The notes below the pieces were generated by a model. That model saw nothing but the letters and a program-made list of their open reading frames with translations. It ran no database searches and was not told the origin of the DNA. The position numbers and the translations under genes are program-made. A stretch of DNA of 64,000 nucleotides, taken from UMGS1908 sp045655005. Lineage in GTDB: Bacteria > Bacillota > Clostridia > Christensenellales > UBA1242. Below, one piece after another: positions 1-8,915 of the stretch. Location: contig JAZOOJ010000009.1 of the NCBI GenBank assembly GCA_045655005.1, forward strand, positions 56,778 to 120,777, given 5' to 3'. The number at the start of each line of letters is the position of its first letter. Position 1 is the first letter of the stretch.

Positions 1-834
1 TAGTGCTTTTGCAATAGATGGTACTAAAAGTCCAAATCCAATAATATTGCCGTCTTTATCTTTTACTGAACAGACATAGTCCAAATTCACGAGTGAAATA
101 TTATTTTTGATTGCATCGTCTATTACTTTTTCGGTCAATGGGACTGTACCATATAAAACTGAGAATGCCTCGTCGATTAAGCGTAGGGCTTCATAGGCTT
201 CTTTTATTAGCACTTTGCGGTTTGTGTAAGTTACAAGTTGAAGATTATTTCTTTTGATTACAAAGTCTGAAATTTTTTCAAATTTAGGGTCAACTTCTTT
301 TGGGACATTAAGTTTGTATTCAACCCAGTCAACATCTTTTACGAGCCCTAAATTTTCCATATGCTTTAAATAGTATGGGTGATTATAAAATGTGATTGAC
401 ATATTGAATTGGTCAAATCCTTCAACAAGCATTCCTTCGTGGTCCATATCGTTAAATCCAATAGGTCCCATAATTTCAGTTAATCCGTTTTCTTTACCCC
501 AATTTACAACAGAATTAAATAGAGCGGTAGATACTTCAATATCGTCAATAAAGTCAAACCTTGTAAATCTTATTGCTTGTTTCTCCCATTTTTTATTGTA
601 GGCATGATTAATAAGTCCCGCAATTCGTCCAACAATTTTATTGTCTTTGTATGCTAAAAACAATTTAGTGTCGCAAAATTCGTATGATGGATTTTTATTC
701 TTTGAAAACGTGTTTATTTCATCAGTCATTAAAAATGGTACAAAGTTTGTGTTGTCTTTGTAAAGAGTATTTGGGAATTGCACCCATTTTTTTAATTCGC
801 TTTTTTTTGTGACTTCTTTTATTGTAATTGACAT
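1..834 (-). CDS. GNAT-like N-acetyltransferase family protein, C-terminus cut by window edge
   Basis: An open reading frame of 278 codons starts at ATG 834 (AAAGGAG a few bases upstream) and runs off the left edge, so the C-terminal part is missing. The protein shares its whole visible layout with the 374-aa protein at 61221-62345: a K-rich start followed by FPNTLYKDN, FLAYKDNKIVGRIAGLIN, a GPIGFNDMDHEG block and DEAFSVLYGTVPLT. I place both in the broad GNAT acyltransferase superfamily because of the FLAYKD-x-VGR-AG strand pattern. That assignment rests on family resemblance and the acceptor substrate is unknown. The gene is the last of a minus-strand run starting with the membrane protein at 3089; it begins 31 bases after the rRNA methyltransferase stop. 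Confidence 0.8.
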   Translation of the reverse strand, partial: MSITIKEVTKKSELKKWVQFPNTLYKDNTNFVPFLMTDEINTFSKNKNPSYEFCDTKLFLAYKDNKIVGRIAGLINHAYNKKWEKQAIRFTRFDFIDDIEVSTALFNSVVNWGKENGLTEIMGPIGFNDMDHEGMLVEGFDQFNMSITFYNHPYYLKHMENLGLVKDVDWVEYKLNVPKEVDPKFEKISDFVIKRNNLQLVTYTNRKVLIKEAYEALRLIDEAFSVLYGTVPLTEKVIDDAIKNNISLVNLDYVCSVKDKDGNIIGFGLLVPSIAKAL

Positions 835-865
835 AGGTTTTTCTCCTTTGGAAGTATTTACATGT

Positions 866-2194
866 TTAATTGTTCTGAGTTAAACATACAACAGTTTCAA
901 CGTGAGATGTGTGAGGAAACATATCAAAAGGTGTAATTTCTTCAATTGTATATTCATTGGTTTCAGTCAATTTCTTAACATCTCTTGCAAGCGTGTTTGG
1001 GTTGCAAGAAATATAAATAATTTTTTTTGGTTTAGATTTAATGATTGCGTCTAAAACCTTTTCATCACAACCTTTTCTTGGTGGGTCAACAACGACTATA
1101 TGATTTTGTATGCCTTTTCTTAACAACTTCGGGATTTCAATAGTACAATCACCGCAGATGTTTATCATATTTGTTATATTATTCGATTTTGCTAGTTTAT
1201 TAGCGGAGTCGGTTGCTTCTTTAACGATTTCTATACCATATACGGTATTTGCGAATTTGCTTAATTTGGCGGTTAAAAGGCCAGCTCCTGAATATGCGTT
1301 TATGACAATGTCGCTGTTGTCGATATATGAGATTACCTTGTCGTAGATTTTGTGTGCGATGTCATCATTTACTTGTAAAAAACTTGCATTTGACACGGGA
1401 TATGTAATGCCATCGTCAACAACTGTAAGTTCAGTTAAACCATAAATATGTTTAAAGGTTGAACCCAGGATAACATTATTATGCAGTTTATTGATATTAA
1501 TGTTTAAGCCAAAACTTGTAAAGATAGGCGTTAATTTCTTCACTAAACTTTCTGGTTTTGGAAGATTATCTCCATTTATAACAATTGAGACAAGTACAGA
1601 ATTGTTTACTTCTCGTGCAACAATATGTTTGATTAATCCGTTTTTTGTTTGTTCGTTATATCCCGAGATGTTATTTTCAATCATATATTCTTTTACTGCA
1701 TTAATTAATGGTTTTGTCCAATTTTTAGAAATTAGGCAATCATCAATTTCTAAAATTTTATGACTATTGTTTCTGAATAAACCGATTTCTAAATTATCAT
1801 TAACTGGGAGAGATATTTTGTTCCTGTACCTTGTAGGGTTTGACGAAACTGTTTCGTTAGGTGAGATGTTAATATTTCCAACTTTTTGAAATATGTGAAT
1901 TAATTTTTCTTTTTTAAACTTTAATTGTTCATTGTAGTCAATATGTTGGAGCGAACAGCCACCACAAGAAGATGCGTAAGGGCATAGTGGTGTAGTGCGG
2001 TTTTGGTTTTGCTTTTTGATTTGAGTTGCTTTGCCAATTGCAAATTTGCTTTTTGCGTTTATGATAACACCTTCGATTTCTTCATCAAGCCAAGTATTTG
2101 GAGTAAAAATCACTTCATTATTAAATTTAATTACGCCGTCGCCATCGTCATTAATATCGCAAACTGTGCCAAAAAATTTATCGTTTTTTTCCAT
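866..2194 (-). CDS. rlmD: 23S rRNA (uracil-5-)-methyltransferase, RlmD/RumA type
   Basis: Predicted SAM-dependent m5U methyltransferase of 442 aa acting on 23S rRNA. It has an N-terminal TRAM-like region, then cysteines C71, C77, C80 and C153, whose spacing matches the iron-sulfur ligands of E. coli RumA. The SAM site is NAYSGAGLL near 299-307. VVDPPRKG follows near 368, the catalytic cysteine C397 lies in ISCNP, and HVETVVCL (E433) closes the protein. I chose ATG 2194 because the sequence upstream of it in the same frame lies inside the preceding membrane-protein gene and shows no family similarity. The two genes overlap by 17 bases. In Bacillota this family includes RlmCD, which modifies two uridines, so the exact target (U747, U1939 or both) is not decided here. 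Confidence 0.9.
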   Translation of the reverse strand: MEKNDKFFGTVCDINDDGDGVIKFNNEVIFTPNTWLDEEIEGVIINAKSKFAIGKATQIKKQNQNRTTPLCPYASSCGGCSLQHIDYNEQLKFKKEKLIHIFQKVGNINISPNETVSSNPTRYRNKISLPVNDNLEIGLFRNNSHKILEIDDCLISKNWTKPLINAVKEYMIENNISGYNEQTKNGLIKHIVAREVNNSVLVSIVINGDNLPKPESLVKKLTPIFTSFGLNININKLHNNVILGSTFKHIYGLTELTVVDDGITYPVSNASFLQVNDDIAHKIYDKVISYIDNSDIVINAYSGAGLLTAKLSKFANTVYGIEIVKEATDSANKLAKSNNITNMINICGDCTIEIPKLLRKGIQNHIVVVDPPRKGCDEKVLDAIIKSKPKKIIYISCNPNTLARDVKKLTETNEYTIEEITPFDMFPHTSHVETVVCLTQNN

Positions 2195-3089
2195 TTTTCT
2201 TTTTCTTCTTATGTTTTTTATGTTTTTTCGTGTAATATGATTTAGGTTTATTAGATTGAGTTGTTGGTGCCAAGTATGGTTTTCTACTTTCTTTTTTAAT
2301 TCGATATGAAATAAATTCTGGAACTTCTTCAACGTAGGTGAAAAATTTATTAAATTTCGAGCTGATAATAAGCGAAATAACTGAATATGCAATTTCAGCA
2401 ACCAAAAGTGCCATAAATGTTGTATTTGCCGAAAGACAAACCATTGTAGATTCTAAGACTCCTGCATTGTCGCCATATGAATTAAAGTTTGTAAAACTGG
2501 TGGAAAAGATATAAATAATAAAAATTAGTGTAGCAACTGCATAAATCCACGAGGCCTGTGCATTTGTTATGTACAAAAATTTTGTGTTAAACACAAGATT
2601 AAATAGGTTGAAAATAAGCATTAAGCCAGCAAATGCATATATAACAATCATAGTGTAAGAAATAAGGCTTATTTTGTCTTGCATTCTGGCATAGTCAGCC
2701 GTTCCATTATATATTGCAGAAACATAATAAATGCAAGTTGTTGGGTCTTCAGAGAGAAGTAATTCATATTCGGCAAGTGTTATTTCTCCGTTTTCATAAC
2801 GTTCTATGAGTTGATTGTTAATTCTTGTATATTGTCTTTTGTATTGACTTACCGTTTTTTCTTCAACTTTTACATTTTTCATCAAATCAAGAGGTGTGAT
2901 TTTTGTTGCAAGTGGGGTTGCGGAACTTTGATAATCTCCATAATATTGTGCGTCATAAAATTCGTATTCAACATATTTATCAATCGAAAGCATAGGCATA
3001 AACATAGTCAGCAATACCAGTCCATAGAATATTACTGCAACGATTCTAAATATTAAAAATGACTTTGCTTTGAATTTCATTATTTTCAT
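2178..3089 (-). CDS. Four-helix membrane protein with lysine-rich C-terminal tail, function unknown
   Basis: I do not recognise this 303-aa protein. It has an apparent membrane helix at about residues 11-33. A roughly 110-residue loop follows that is rich in charged and tyrosine residues and would be extracellular if the N-terminus is cytoplasmic. Three more helices lie near 143-167, 171-197 and 221-244. The last 20 residues are a lysine/histidine-rich basic tail (KKHKKHKKKKK), probably cytoplasmic. Its 3' end overlaps the start of the rRNA methyltransferase by 17 bases, so the two are probably co-transcribed. No clear Shine-Dalgarno site precedes ATG 3089, and an ATG three codons in (3080) is an equally good start. 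Confidence 0.7.
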   Translation of the reverse strand: MKIMKFKAKSFLIFRIVAVIFYGLVLLTMFMPMLSIDKYVEYEFYDAQYYGDYQSSATPLATKITPLDLMKNVKVEEKTVSQYKRQYTRINNQLIERYENGEITLAEYELLLSEDPTTCIYYVSAIYNGTADYARMQDKISLISYTMIVIYAFAGLMLIFNLFNLVFNTKFLYITNAQASWIYAVATLIFIIYIFSTSFTNFNSYGDNAGVLESTMVCLSANTTFMALLVAEIAYSVISLIISSKFNKFFTYVEEVPEFISYRIKKESRKPYLAPTTQSNKPKSYYTKKHKKHKKKKKNGKKR

Positions 3090-3170
3090 TATATCACACT
3101 ATATTTTATAAAATCAATTAATATTGCAAACTATATACTTATAAATATTTGTCAACCATTAATTTTTGTT

Positions 3171-3198
3171 TTGAGATTGCTAAAATTTGTTGTATAAT
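3171..3198 (+). promoter_or_regulatory. Sigma-A-type promoter for the InlB-like protein gene
   Basis: TTGAGA at 3171-3176 and TATAAT at 3193-3198 are separated by 16 bases and lie 30 bases upstream of the ATG at 3229. Confidence 0.6.
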
Positions 3199-3228
3199 TA
3201 AATAGAATTTATAAGTTTGGAGAAATTT

Positions 3229-3531
3229 ATGAAGAAAACACTTTGGATTTTTGTTGTGGCAGGAATTATAGCTGCCGTAGTACTAGGCTATGGGCTTTAC
3301 AAAATTGTTGACCATTCTAATCACTATCAAATTGTTGTAACGATTGACAAGGGTGATGAAATGCAAGATGTGAAAACAATGGAAGCAGGTCAAAAACTGC
3401 TTATTCCAGAAGTTCCAGAAAGGGAAGGAAAGGTGTTTAAAGGCTGGTATTCTGACCCTGAGGGAAGAAAGTTGTTTGATTTTGATAAGGCCGTTAGATA
3501 TGATACAACAATTTATGCTCTTTGGGAGTAA
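3229..3531 (+). CDS. Small membrane-anchored protein with InlB/Flg_new-type repeat
   Basis: A 100-aa protein with one N-terminal membrane helix (about residues 5-27) followed by an extracytoplasmic domain. Its end has the hallmark of the InlB B-repeat (Listeria-Bacteroides repeat, Flg_new): FKGWYSDPEG, then FDFDKAV, D-T-T, and a final YALWE. The domain is common in cell-surface proteins of gut Bacillota and probably mediates protein or matrix contacts; here there is one copy. I use ATG 3229 rather than the in-frame TTG 3217, because GGAG at 3219-3222 then sits correctly as the ribosome binding site. It is followed by its own small intergenic region and the ung promoter, so it looks monocistronic. 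Confidence 0.75.
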   Translation: MKKTLWIFVVAGIIAAVVLGYGLYKIVDHSNHYQIVVTIDKGDEMQDVKTMEAGQKLLIPEVPEREGKVFKGWYSDPEGRKLFDFDKAVRYDTTIYALWE

Positions 3532-3539
3532 TTAGACTC

Positions 3540-3568
3540 TTGAAAAGATGTAAAACTTGTGGTATTAT
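3540..3568 (+). promoter_or_regulatory. Sigma-A promoter with extended -10 for ung
   Basis: TTGAAA at 3540-3545, 17-base spacer, TGG plus TATTAT at 3563-3568. It lies about 45 bases upstream of the ung start. Confidence 0.55.
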
Positions 3569-3615
3569 AGCCTTATAATGATGTTTTTGACAGTATTTTT
3601 TTTAGGAGGCTAGAT

Positions 3616-4305
3616 ATGCAATTTTTTCAAAATGATTGGGACGTCGTGCTTGACGGAGAATTTGAAAAAGACTATTTCAAAATTATTATTGACAAGGTTG
3701 AGCGTGAATATGCGACTCACAAAATTTATCCCGCTGAAAACAAAATATTTTCGGCGTTTAAATTGACCCCATTTAAAGATGTCAAAGTTGTGATAATTGG
3801 GCAAGACCCTTATCATGGCGAAGGGCAAGCACACGGACTTTGTTTCTCGGTAATGCCTGGGGTTCCAACACCTCCATCTCTTGTAAATATTTTTAAAGAA
3901 ATTGCAGAAGATATTGGGGGGTATGTTCCGGACAATGGCTACCTTGTACCATGGGCAAAACAAGGAATTTTACTTTTAAATACAGTGTTGACAGTGCGAG
4001 AAGGACAACCAAATTCGCATCGTCCACTTGGCTGGGAAGAGTTCACCGATGCAGTTATTAAATCGCTTAATGAGAAAGATAATAGGATTGTGTTTTTACT
4101 TTGGGGTAACAATGCAAAGCAAAAGGCGTCATTAATTGACCAAAACAAGCATACAATTTTAACCGCTTCACATCCAAGCCCACTTTCAGCATATAATGGG
4201 TTCTTTGGTTGTAAACATTTTTCAAAAACTAATGAGATTTTAAAACAGTCTGGTCAAAAACAAATTGATTGGCAAATTGAAAATATAACACGTACATTTT
4301 TTTAA
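3616..4305 (+). CDS. ung: Uracil-DNA glycosylase, family 1
   Basis: Removes uracil from DNA as the first step of base-excision repair. The 229-aa length is typical. The water-activating motif IGQDPYHG is present with catalytic D64. LLLNTVLTVREGQPNSH follows near 119-135, and the DNA-intercalating HPSPLSA motif with catalytic H186 lies near the end. These are the diagnostic features of family 1 Ung. AGGAGG lies just upstream of ATG 3616, and a good promoter precedes it. The next gene starts 10 bases after the stop, so read-through into the surface protein and protease genes is possible. Confidence 0.97.
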   Translation: MQFFQNDWDVVLDGEFEKDYFKIIIDKVEREYATHKIYPAENKIFSAFKLTPFKDVKVVIIGQDPYHGEGQAHGLCFSVMPGVPTPPSLVNIFKEIAEDIGGYVPDNGYLVPWAKQGILLLNTVLTVREGQPNSHRPLGWEEFTDAVIKSLNEKDNRIVFLLWGNNAKQKASLIDQNKHTILTASHPSPLSAYNGFFGCKHFSKTNEILKQSGQKQIDWQIENITRTFF

Positions 4306-4315
4306 AGTGAGATAA

Positions 4316-5773
4316 ATGAAAAAAGTTCTTTGTAAGGGTTTGACAATAATATCGATTGCGTTAATTTGTGTATCACTTTTATTATCAAGGGGTCCACAAA
4401 TATTTAATGTTGCGAAAGCAAGCGAACAACTTACAGGGGCTTTTTTGCTTTCAGAATACGAAACGGGGAATAATGTAATCAATTTTACTCCGATGAATGA
4501 AAACAATACAAGAATGTCTGGAACAAGTTGGGTGCCAGCATTTGTGAAAGGTAATAATGGCATAGATATTGTAAATGACAAGTTAAATGTTTCGAAGTTT
4601 TTTGAGGGTTTTAATGTTGGAGAAAATCAACAGAACCAACTATGCCTACAAGTGTGGTTATATTTTGATTTACATACTATGGTAGATTTAACAATTGGTT
4701 TACAGTCAGAAGACCGGTCAAAGATAGTTGAATGGAAGATTGATGCTGAAAGTTTATACGAATTATTACAAAAAGATTTTGATAATTATAAGTATGATAT
4801 AATGTTTTATTCGGCAAACAATGTACCTTGGGGTTGGAATTTAATCAGTTTGCCATTTGATTCGGCCACAACTATTACAGAAGGATTGATAGTTGATGGC
4901 TTTGAATTTGGTGAAAGGGTATTGGATTTGTCAGAGTTTTATATTTACCAAGATAATGATAGCATTATGACTTTAGGATTAAATGTGTATTCTTTATCAA
5001 TCCAAAAGACTAACAGTAGCGCAATTAGTTGTGATAAAAAACAGGCTTTTTGTGCAGTTGAATTGAAAGATGTAAGCATTTTTAACCAAAATTATTATAC
5101 AAATGAATATTTCACAATACCGGCGATTACAGATGTGTTTAAAACACTGTGGATTGGCGATACAAACCTGCTTTCAAATAACTTTAAAAATGAGCAATAT
5201 TATAAGGTTGAAGTGACGTCAAATGGAATGACATCAAATGAATATTATGGAAAGGCGATTTTGCTTGAAAATAACGAGTATGATATTTGTTTTATGGTTG
5301 GAAAGGGTGATGGGAATTTCGTGGCTTTGAAACGATTTGTTGTTAAAGCTCAAAGTTATGGCAGTGGTGTATGGTTTGACGATGATAAGGTAACAATTAA
5401 TGTTGATGAAGTTTACGAATTAAAATACCATATACATTCGGTATTTAAAGATGCAGTAATTGAGTTTGAGGCAAATGATGATAAAATAATTGAAATTGTT
5501 GAGATAGATAGTGTTAATCAAGTTGTAAAGATTAAAGGATTAAAAAAAGGTGAATCAGGAATAACTATAAAAGTTTATGATGATAGGCTTATAAACAGCA
5601 ATAATGAAGATGGGCTCGAAAATTTGAATTTAGTCATAAATGTGCAAAAAGTAGCAAACCAAGTGACAACCGTAAAGGTTATGCTTTGGGCAACGCTTGT
5701 GTTGATTTTAGGAATAGTAATATATAATACAGTCATAGCAATTAAGAAGCACAAAAACTTTGAAGTAAAATAA
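4316..5773 (+). CDS. Secreted membrane-anchored protein with C-terminal Ig-like region, function unknown
   Basis: A 485-aa exported protein. It has an N-terminal signal sequence (basic start, hydrophobic stretch about 9-24, then AKASE as a plausible cleavage region). A large extracellular part follows, and a C-terminal membrane helix at about 453-475 ends in a basic stop-transfer tail (KKHKNFEVK). The segment just before the helix, with VTINVDEVYELKY, KIKGLKKGESGITIKVYDD and alternating strands, resembles bacterial Ig-like (Big2) domains; this is inferred from pattern only. The rest is unassigned. It sits 10 bases after ung and 20 bases before the HtrA-like protease gene, so it may be a partner or substrate of that protease. 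Confidence 0.75.
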   Translation: MKKVLCKGLTIISIALICVSLLLSRGPQIFNVAKASEQLTGAFLLSEYETGNNVINFTPMNENNTRMSGTSWVPAFVKGNNGIDIVNDKLNVSKFFEGFNVGENQQNQLCLQVWLYFDLHTMVDLTIGLQSEDRSKIVEWKIDAESLYELLQKDFDNYKYDIMFYSANNVPWGWNLISLPFDSATTITEGLIVDGFEFGERVLDLSEFYIYQDNDSIMTLGLNVYSLSIQKTNSSAISCDKKQAFCAVELKDVSIFNQNYYTNEYFTIPAITDVFKTLWIGDTNLLSNNFKNEQYYKVEVTSNGMTSNEYYGKAILLENNEYDICFMVGKGDGNFVALKRFVVKAQSYGSGVWFDDDKVTINVDEVYELKYHIHSVFKDAVIEFEANDDKIIEIVEIDSVNQVVKIKGLKKGESGITIKVYDDRLINSNNEDGLENLNLVINVQKVANQVTTVKVMLWATLVLILGIVIYNTVIAIKKHKNFEVK

Positions 5774-5793
5774 AAAAGAAGAGGAGGGGAAAA

Positions 5794-7119
5794 GTGTTCG
5801 GACGAAACGATTATGGGAATGATGGTTACAAAATTCCATACGACGATGAGCCAATATCAAGAAATGAACAAAATCAAAAAATGCGTTCAAACTCTCAACC
5901 GCAAGGTTCGACGCCAAAGAAAAAACTTGGATTTGTTGACTTTTTCCAATTTCTTCTTTGTCTTCTATTGATTATTGCAGTTGTGATGCTTAATAATCAA
6001 CTTGATGTTGTAGGGAATCAAAGGGAAACATACAATATAAATGTGGACACAGAAACATCAAATCTTGCATTTGCATCTGCGAAAGGAATGCTGTCGACTG
6101 TTAATGTAAGTGCGGTAAAGGCAACGCAATCTGGCAACCCAAGTGTAAAAATTGAAAATGAAGTTGATTTCTTCCAAAGTAGTTATTCTCTTGGCTCTGG
6201 GGTCATTTATTCGTTAGATAAAAGTTCGGGCAGTGCGTATATAATTACAAATTATCACGTTGTTGCAGACCTTTCTGGCTATGCCAATGGATTTGGGTTT
6301 TATTATGTATTGCTTTGGGATTCGTCAACCCCAATTAAAGCTCAGTATATGGGTGGAAGTTATGTTTATGATATTGCTGTTTTATATGTTGCAAATTCAG
6401 AAGAAATTAAGCAAAGTTCTTGTGTTCAGGCAACAATCGCTGATTCTACCAGTATAGTTATAGGTGAAGAATGTGTAGCAATTGGAAATTCTATGGGAAG
6501 AAATTTAGGAGTTTCCAATGGCTGTATTAGGGTTGAAGAAGTAGTGTTTTCTAAATCTTACTCTACTTATGTCACATATTTAAGTCATACAGCAAGTGTA
6601 AACAGCGGGAATAGTGGTGGTGGCTTGTTTGACTATAATGGTGAATTGATTGGAATTGTAAATGCAAAGTTTTCTGATGTCAGTGCAGATGGAACTTTGA
6701 CATACTATGAAGTTGTGCACGGAATGTTTTATGCGATTCCAAGCAATATTGCTTTAAGCGTGGCAAATAATATTATTCGAAATGGTGGCATTTTAACAAT
6801 GCCATCAATTGGCTTGGTTTATGGTGAAGGTTATTCGTGGGAAAGTAGGCAAACAGTTGTGGGCGACAATGGAATGCAAACAAGATATGAATTAATTGTT
6901 TCTAAAAATACAGGAGAATTTGTTGTGGGCGATAAATTGCTGGCCGTGACATACAATCATAATGGCAAGGAAATTGTTGTAGAACTTAATCATATTTCGA
7001 GTATTGAAAGTAATATATTTAATTGGGGTATTGGCGACAAGGTTACATTTAAAGTTCAAAGGGGTGAAGATATAAAACAAATAGTGGTCAATATTTCAAA
7101 CACAACTAAGATTAAGTAG
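5794..7119 (+). CDS. Membrane-anchored HtrA/DegP-like trypsin-family serine protease
   Basis: A 441-aa protein with a cytoplasmic N-terminal tail of about 45 residues, one membrane helix (about 47-67), and an extracytoplasmic trypsin-like domain. The catalytic triad is visible: H155 in ITNYHVV, D193 in YDIAVLYV, and S274 in NSGNSGGGLFD. The remaining roughly 110 residues are where HtrA proteins carry a PDZ domain; the pattern (GDKLLAV, GDKVTFKVQRG) fits a PDZ but is divergent. The start is GTG 5794, supported by GAGGAGGGG at the right distance. The family degrades misfolded exported proteins. A second HtrA-like gene lies at 31034-32422. Confidence 0.88.
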   Translation: MFGRNDYGNDGYKIPYDDEPISRNEQNQKMRSNSQPQGSTPKKKLGFVDFFQFLLCLLLIIAVVMLNNQLDVVGNQRETYNINVDTETSNLAFASAKGMLSTVNVSAVKATQSGNPSVKIENEVDFFQSSYSLGSGVIYSLDKSSGSAYIITNYHVVADLSGYANGFGFYYVLLWDSSTPIKAQYMGGSYVYDIAVLYVANSEEIKQSSCVQATIADSTSIVIGEECVAIGNSMGRNLGVSNGCIRVEEVVFSKSYSTYVTYLSHTASVNSGNSGGGLFDYNGELIGIVNAKFSDVSADGTLTYYEVVHGMFYAIPSNIALSVANNIIRNGGILTMPSIGLVYGEGYSWESRQTVVGDNGMQTRYELIVSKNTGEFVVGDKLLAVTYNHNGKEIVVELNHISSIESNIFNWGIGDKVTFKVQRGEDIKQIVVNISNTTKIK

Positions 7120-7140
7120 GATAAAATAGTTTTTAAACAG

Positions 7141-7169
7141 TTGACATTAAAATTTTGGTGTTTTATAAT
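7141..7169 (+). promoter_or_regulatory. Consensus sigma-A promoter for the acyl carrier protein gene
   Basis: Perfect TTGACA (7141-7146) and TATAAT (7164-7169) with a 17-base spacer, about 30 bases before the start codon. A strong constitutive promoter is expected for a highly expressed small protein. Confidence 0.8.
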
Positions 7170-7200
7170 ATAGATTAATTAGTTTAAAAGGAGTAAATAA

Positions 7201-7431
7201 ATGTTTGAAACCGTAAAAAATATAATTGTTAAAAATCTTTCTGTTGACGAAAAGAAAGTTACAATGGATGCAGACTTTGTTGCAGACCTTGGTGCAGATT
7301 CTATTGATTTGGTAGAAATTTATATGGACCTTGAAGATACTTTTAAGATGTCTATTCCAGACGAAGAACTTCCAAGTATTAAAAAAGTTGGCGACCTTGT
7401 AAAATTCGTTGAAGAAAAAGTAGGCAAGTAA
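7201..7431 (+). CDS. acpP: Acyl carrier protein
   Basis: Small acidic four-helix protein (76 aa) that carries acyl chains on a 4'-phosphopantetheine arm during fatty acid synthesis. The attachment serine is S34 in DLGADSIDLVEI, the signature of bacterial ACPs. Start ATG 7201 is preceded by AAAAGGAG. It stands alone with a consensus promoter and a downstream hairpin rather than in a fab operon, so a specialised ACP cannot be excluded, but the sequence is that of the housekeeping type. Confidence 0.92.
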   Translation: MFETVKNIIVKNLSVDEKKVTMDADFVADLGADSIDLVEIYMDLEDTFKMSIPDEELPSIKKVGDLVKFVEEKVGK

Positions 7432-7457
7432 TTAGTTTTAAGTATAACAATCAATGT

Positions 7458-7500
7458 GTTAGGAACGTCATTATGAATGATTGTTCCTAGCATTTGTTTT
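7458..7500 (+). terminator. Probable intrinsic terminator after acpP
   Basis: Long imperfect hairpin: arms TTAGGAAC (7459-7466) and GTTCCTAG (7483-7490), inner TCATT/AATGA pairing, followed by a T-rich stretch (TTTGTTTT). Confidence 0.6.
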
Positions 7501-7527
7501 GTAAGAGCAAGAAAAGTTTTTTAATTT

Positions 7528-7603
7528 GCTGATATAGCACAGTTGGTAGTGCAATTGATTCGTAATCAATAGGTCGCCGGTTCGAGTCCGGCTATCAGCT
7601 CCA
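7528..7603 (+). tRNA. tRNA-Thr (anticodon CGT)
   Basis: Cloverleaf of 76 nt. The acceptor arms are GCTGATA and TATCAGC, with discriminator T and encoded CCA. The anticodon stem is ATTGA/TCAAT around loop TTCGTAA, giving anticodon CGT (reads ACG). The T-loop TTCGAGT is present. Confidence 0.96.
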
Positions 7604-7672
7604 AACAGAAAGGGGGTCAATATGGCTTCCTTTTTTGTAAATTTGACAATATTAAATTAAAGGAGTGGTTAT

Positions 7673-8212
7673 ATGTTGGGTTTACATAAAGATAAAGTTG
7701 AATTGCATCGATATGATAAAAGTTGGCGTGATGAGTTTTTAAAAGAAAAATCAATACTTCAAGAATTATTAAAAGATTATGCATTAGATATTCAGCACGT
7801 CGGAAGTACCTCTATCCCTGGAATTTCAGCAAAACCAATTATTGATATTGCGGTGGCTGTAAAGGATAAACAAGCATTGTTGAATATTATTCCAATATTA
7901 ACAGATGCTGGTTACGATGTTAAAAATTCAATTGAAGACAAGGGTGAGGTTTTGGGTGCAAAGGGAAGGCCTGAATGTAGGACTCACTATGTTCATGTTG
8001 AGCCCTTCGAAAGTGAATATTGGAATAATCATATATTGTTTAGGGACTACTTGTTAAGTCATCCAGAATATATAGTTCAATATGAAGAAATGAAAATAAA
8101 GGTTTTAGAACAATTTCAAGAAAGAAAACTTTATACTGCACACAAAAATGACTTTATTAAAATGATTATAGAATTAGCTAAAGAAGAGAAAAATAAAGGG
8201 TTGGATAAATAA
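7673..8212 (+). CDS. GrpB/UPF0157 family protein
   Basis: A 179-aa cytoplasmic protein of the GrpB (UPF0157) family, recognised by HVGSTSIPGISAKPIIDIAV near residues 41-60 and the later conserved HYVHV. The family has a nucleotidyltransferase-like fold (G-S-T and D-I motif), but its reaction is not established, so I claim only the family. AAAGGAG stands before ATG 7673. It lies between tRNA-Thr and the phospholipase-like gene, 25 bases before the latter, so the two may be co-transcribed. Confidence 0.85.
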   Translation: MLGLHKDKVELHRYDKSWRDEFLKEKSILQELLKDYALDIQHVGSTSIPGISAKPIIDIAVAVKDKQALLNIIPILTDAGYDVKNSIEDKGEVLGAKGRPECRTHYVHVEPFESEYWNNHILFRDYLLSHPEYIVQYEEMKIKVLEQFQERKLYTAHKNDFIKMIIELAKEEKNKGLDK

Positions 8213-8237
8213 TTTATGTTAGTAAAAAGGAGCGAAT

Positions 8238-8831
8238 ATGGCAAGTTTTAGTATACATTTAGCAGTTGCTAAAAGATATTTGGATAAATGGCAAATTAAC
8301 GATGAAATGGCGTTTTATAAGGGAGCAATTGCACCCGATTTTACCGCTGACAAGAGAAAATCTCATTATTCGGGGATGTATAATGATGATTTAAGGAACA
8401 ATCTTGCAAATAAAGTCAGGCTTAACGAATATTTAAAGGAAAATGTTGTAGATAGCGAATATAAAATAGGTGTATTTTTGCACTTGGTTACAGATTATTT
8501 ATTTTTTAACAATTTTTTTGATGAATCAATTATAAATCGATTTCGCTTTCAAGAATTTTTTAAGAATGTTTATTATAGTTATGATTTGATTGGCGAAGAA
8601 TTGATTGAAAGATATGAACTTGGTGAAGTGATTGAAAGTATGCCAGAGTTGGCGGAGAATATTGAAAACAAAAGAAAACAAGTTTTACAATCAACTGACG
8701 GACTTGAAAATCTTTTACCAATAGACAGACTTAATCAATTTATTGAATATGTTTCAGATGTTGACCTTGCTCATTATATTAATATGATTTCTGAGGCTAA
8801 TGATAATATTATGCCAGAGGATTATAAATAA
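8238..8831 (+). CDS. Zinc-dependent phospholipase C-like helical protein
   Basis: A 197-aa protein without signal peptide. Its N-terminus has H7, then GAIAPDF near 29-35 and SHYSG near 43, and later FLHLVTDYLFF. This arrangement of His and Asp residues resembles the metal-binding layout of bacterial zinc-dependent phospholipase C / S1-P1-like helical hydrolases (IHLAVAKRY...GAIAPD...SH). The family call is by pattern and the substrate is unknown. AAAAGGAG precedes ATG 8238. Its neighbours are a GrpB-like gene upstream and pflA downstream; neither suggests a pathway. Confidence 0.6.
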   Translation: MASFSIHLAVAKRYLDKWQINDEMAFYKGAIAPDFTADKRKSHYSGMYNDDLRNNLANKVRLNEYLKENVVDSEYKIGVFLHLVTDYLFFNNFFDESIINRFRFQEFFKNVYYSYDLIGEELIERYELGEVIESMPELAENIENKRKQVLQSTDGLENLLPIDRLNQFIEYVSDVDLAHYINMISEANDNIMPEDYK

Positions 8832-8915
8832 ATTTAAAAAAAATTGTCAAAAGGACTTTTATTTTTTCATTATTTATGATATAACTAAATAGTTGGAGTT
8901 TTAAGGAGTAAAAAT

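Noticed and set aside
2195..2401. 69-residue N-terminal extension of the rRNA methyltransferase
   Set aside because: It lies wholly inside the upstream membrane-protein gene and lacks family similarity; ATG 2194 gives the family start.
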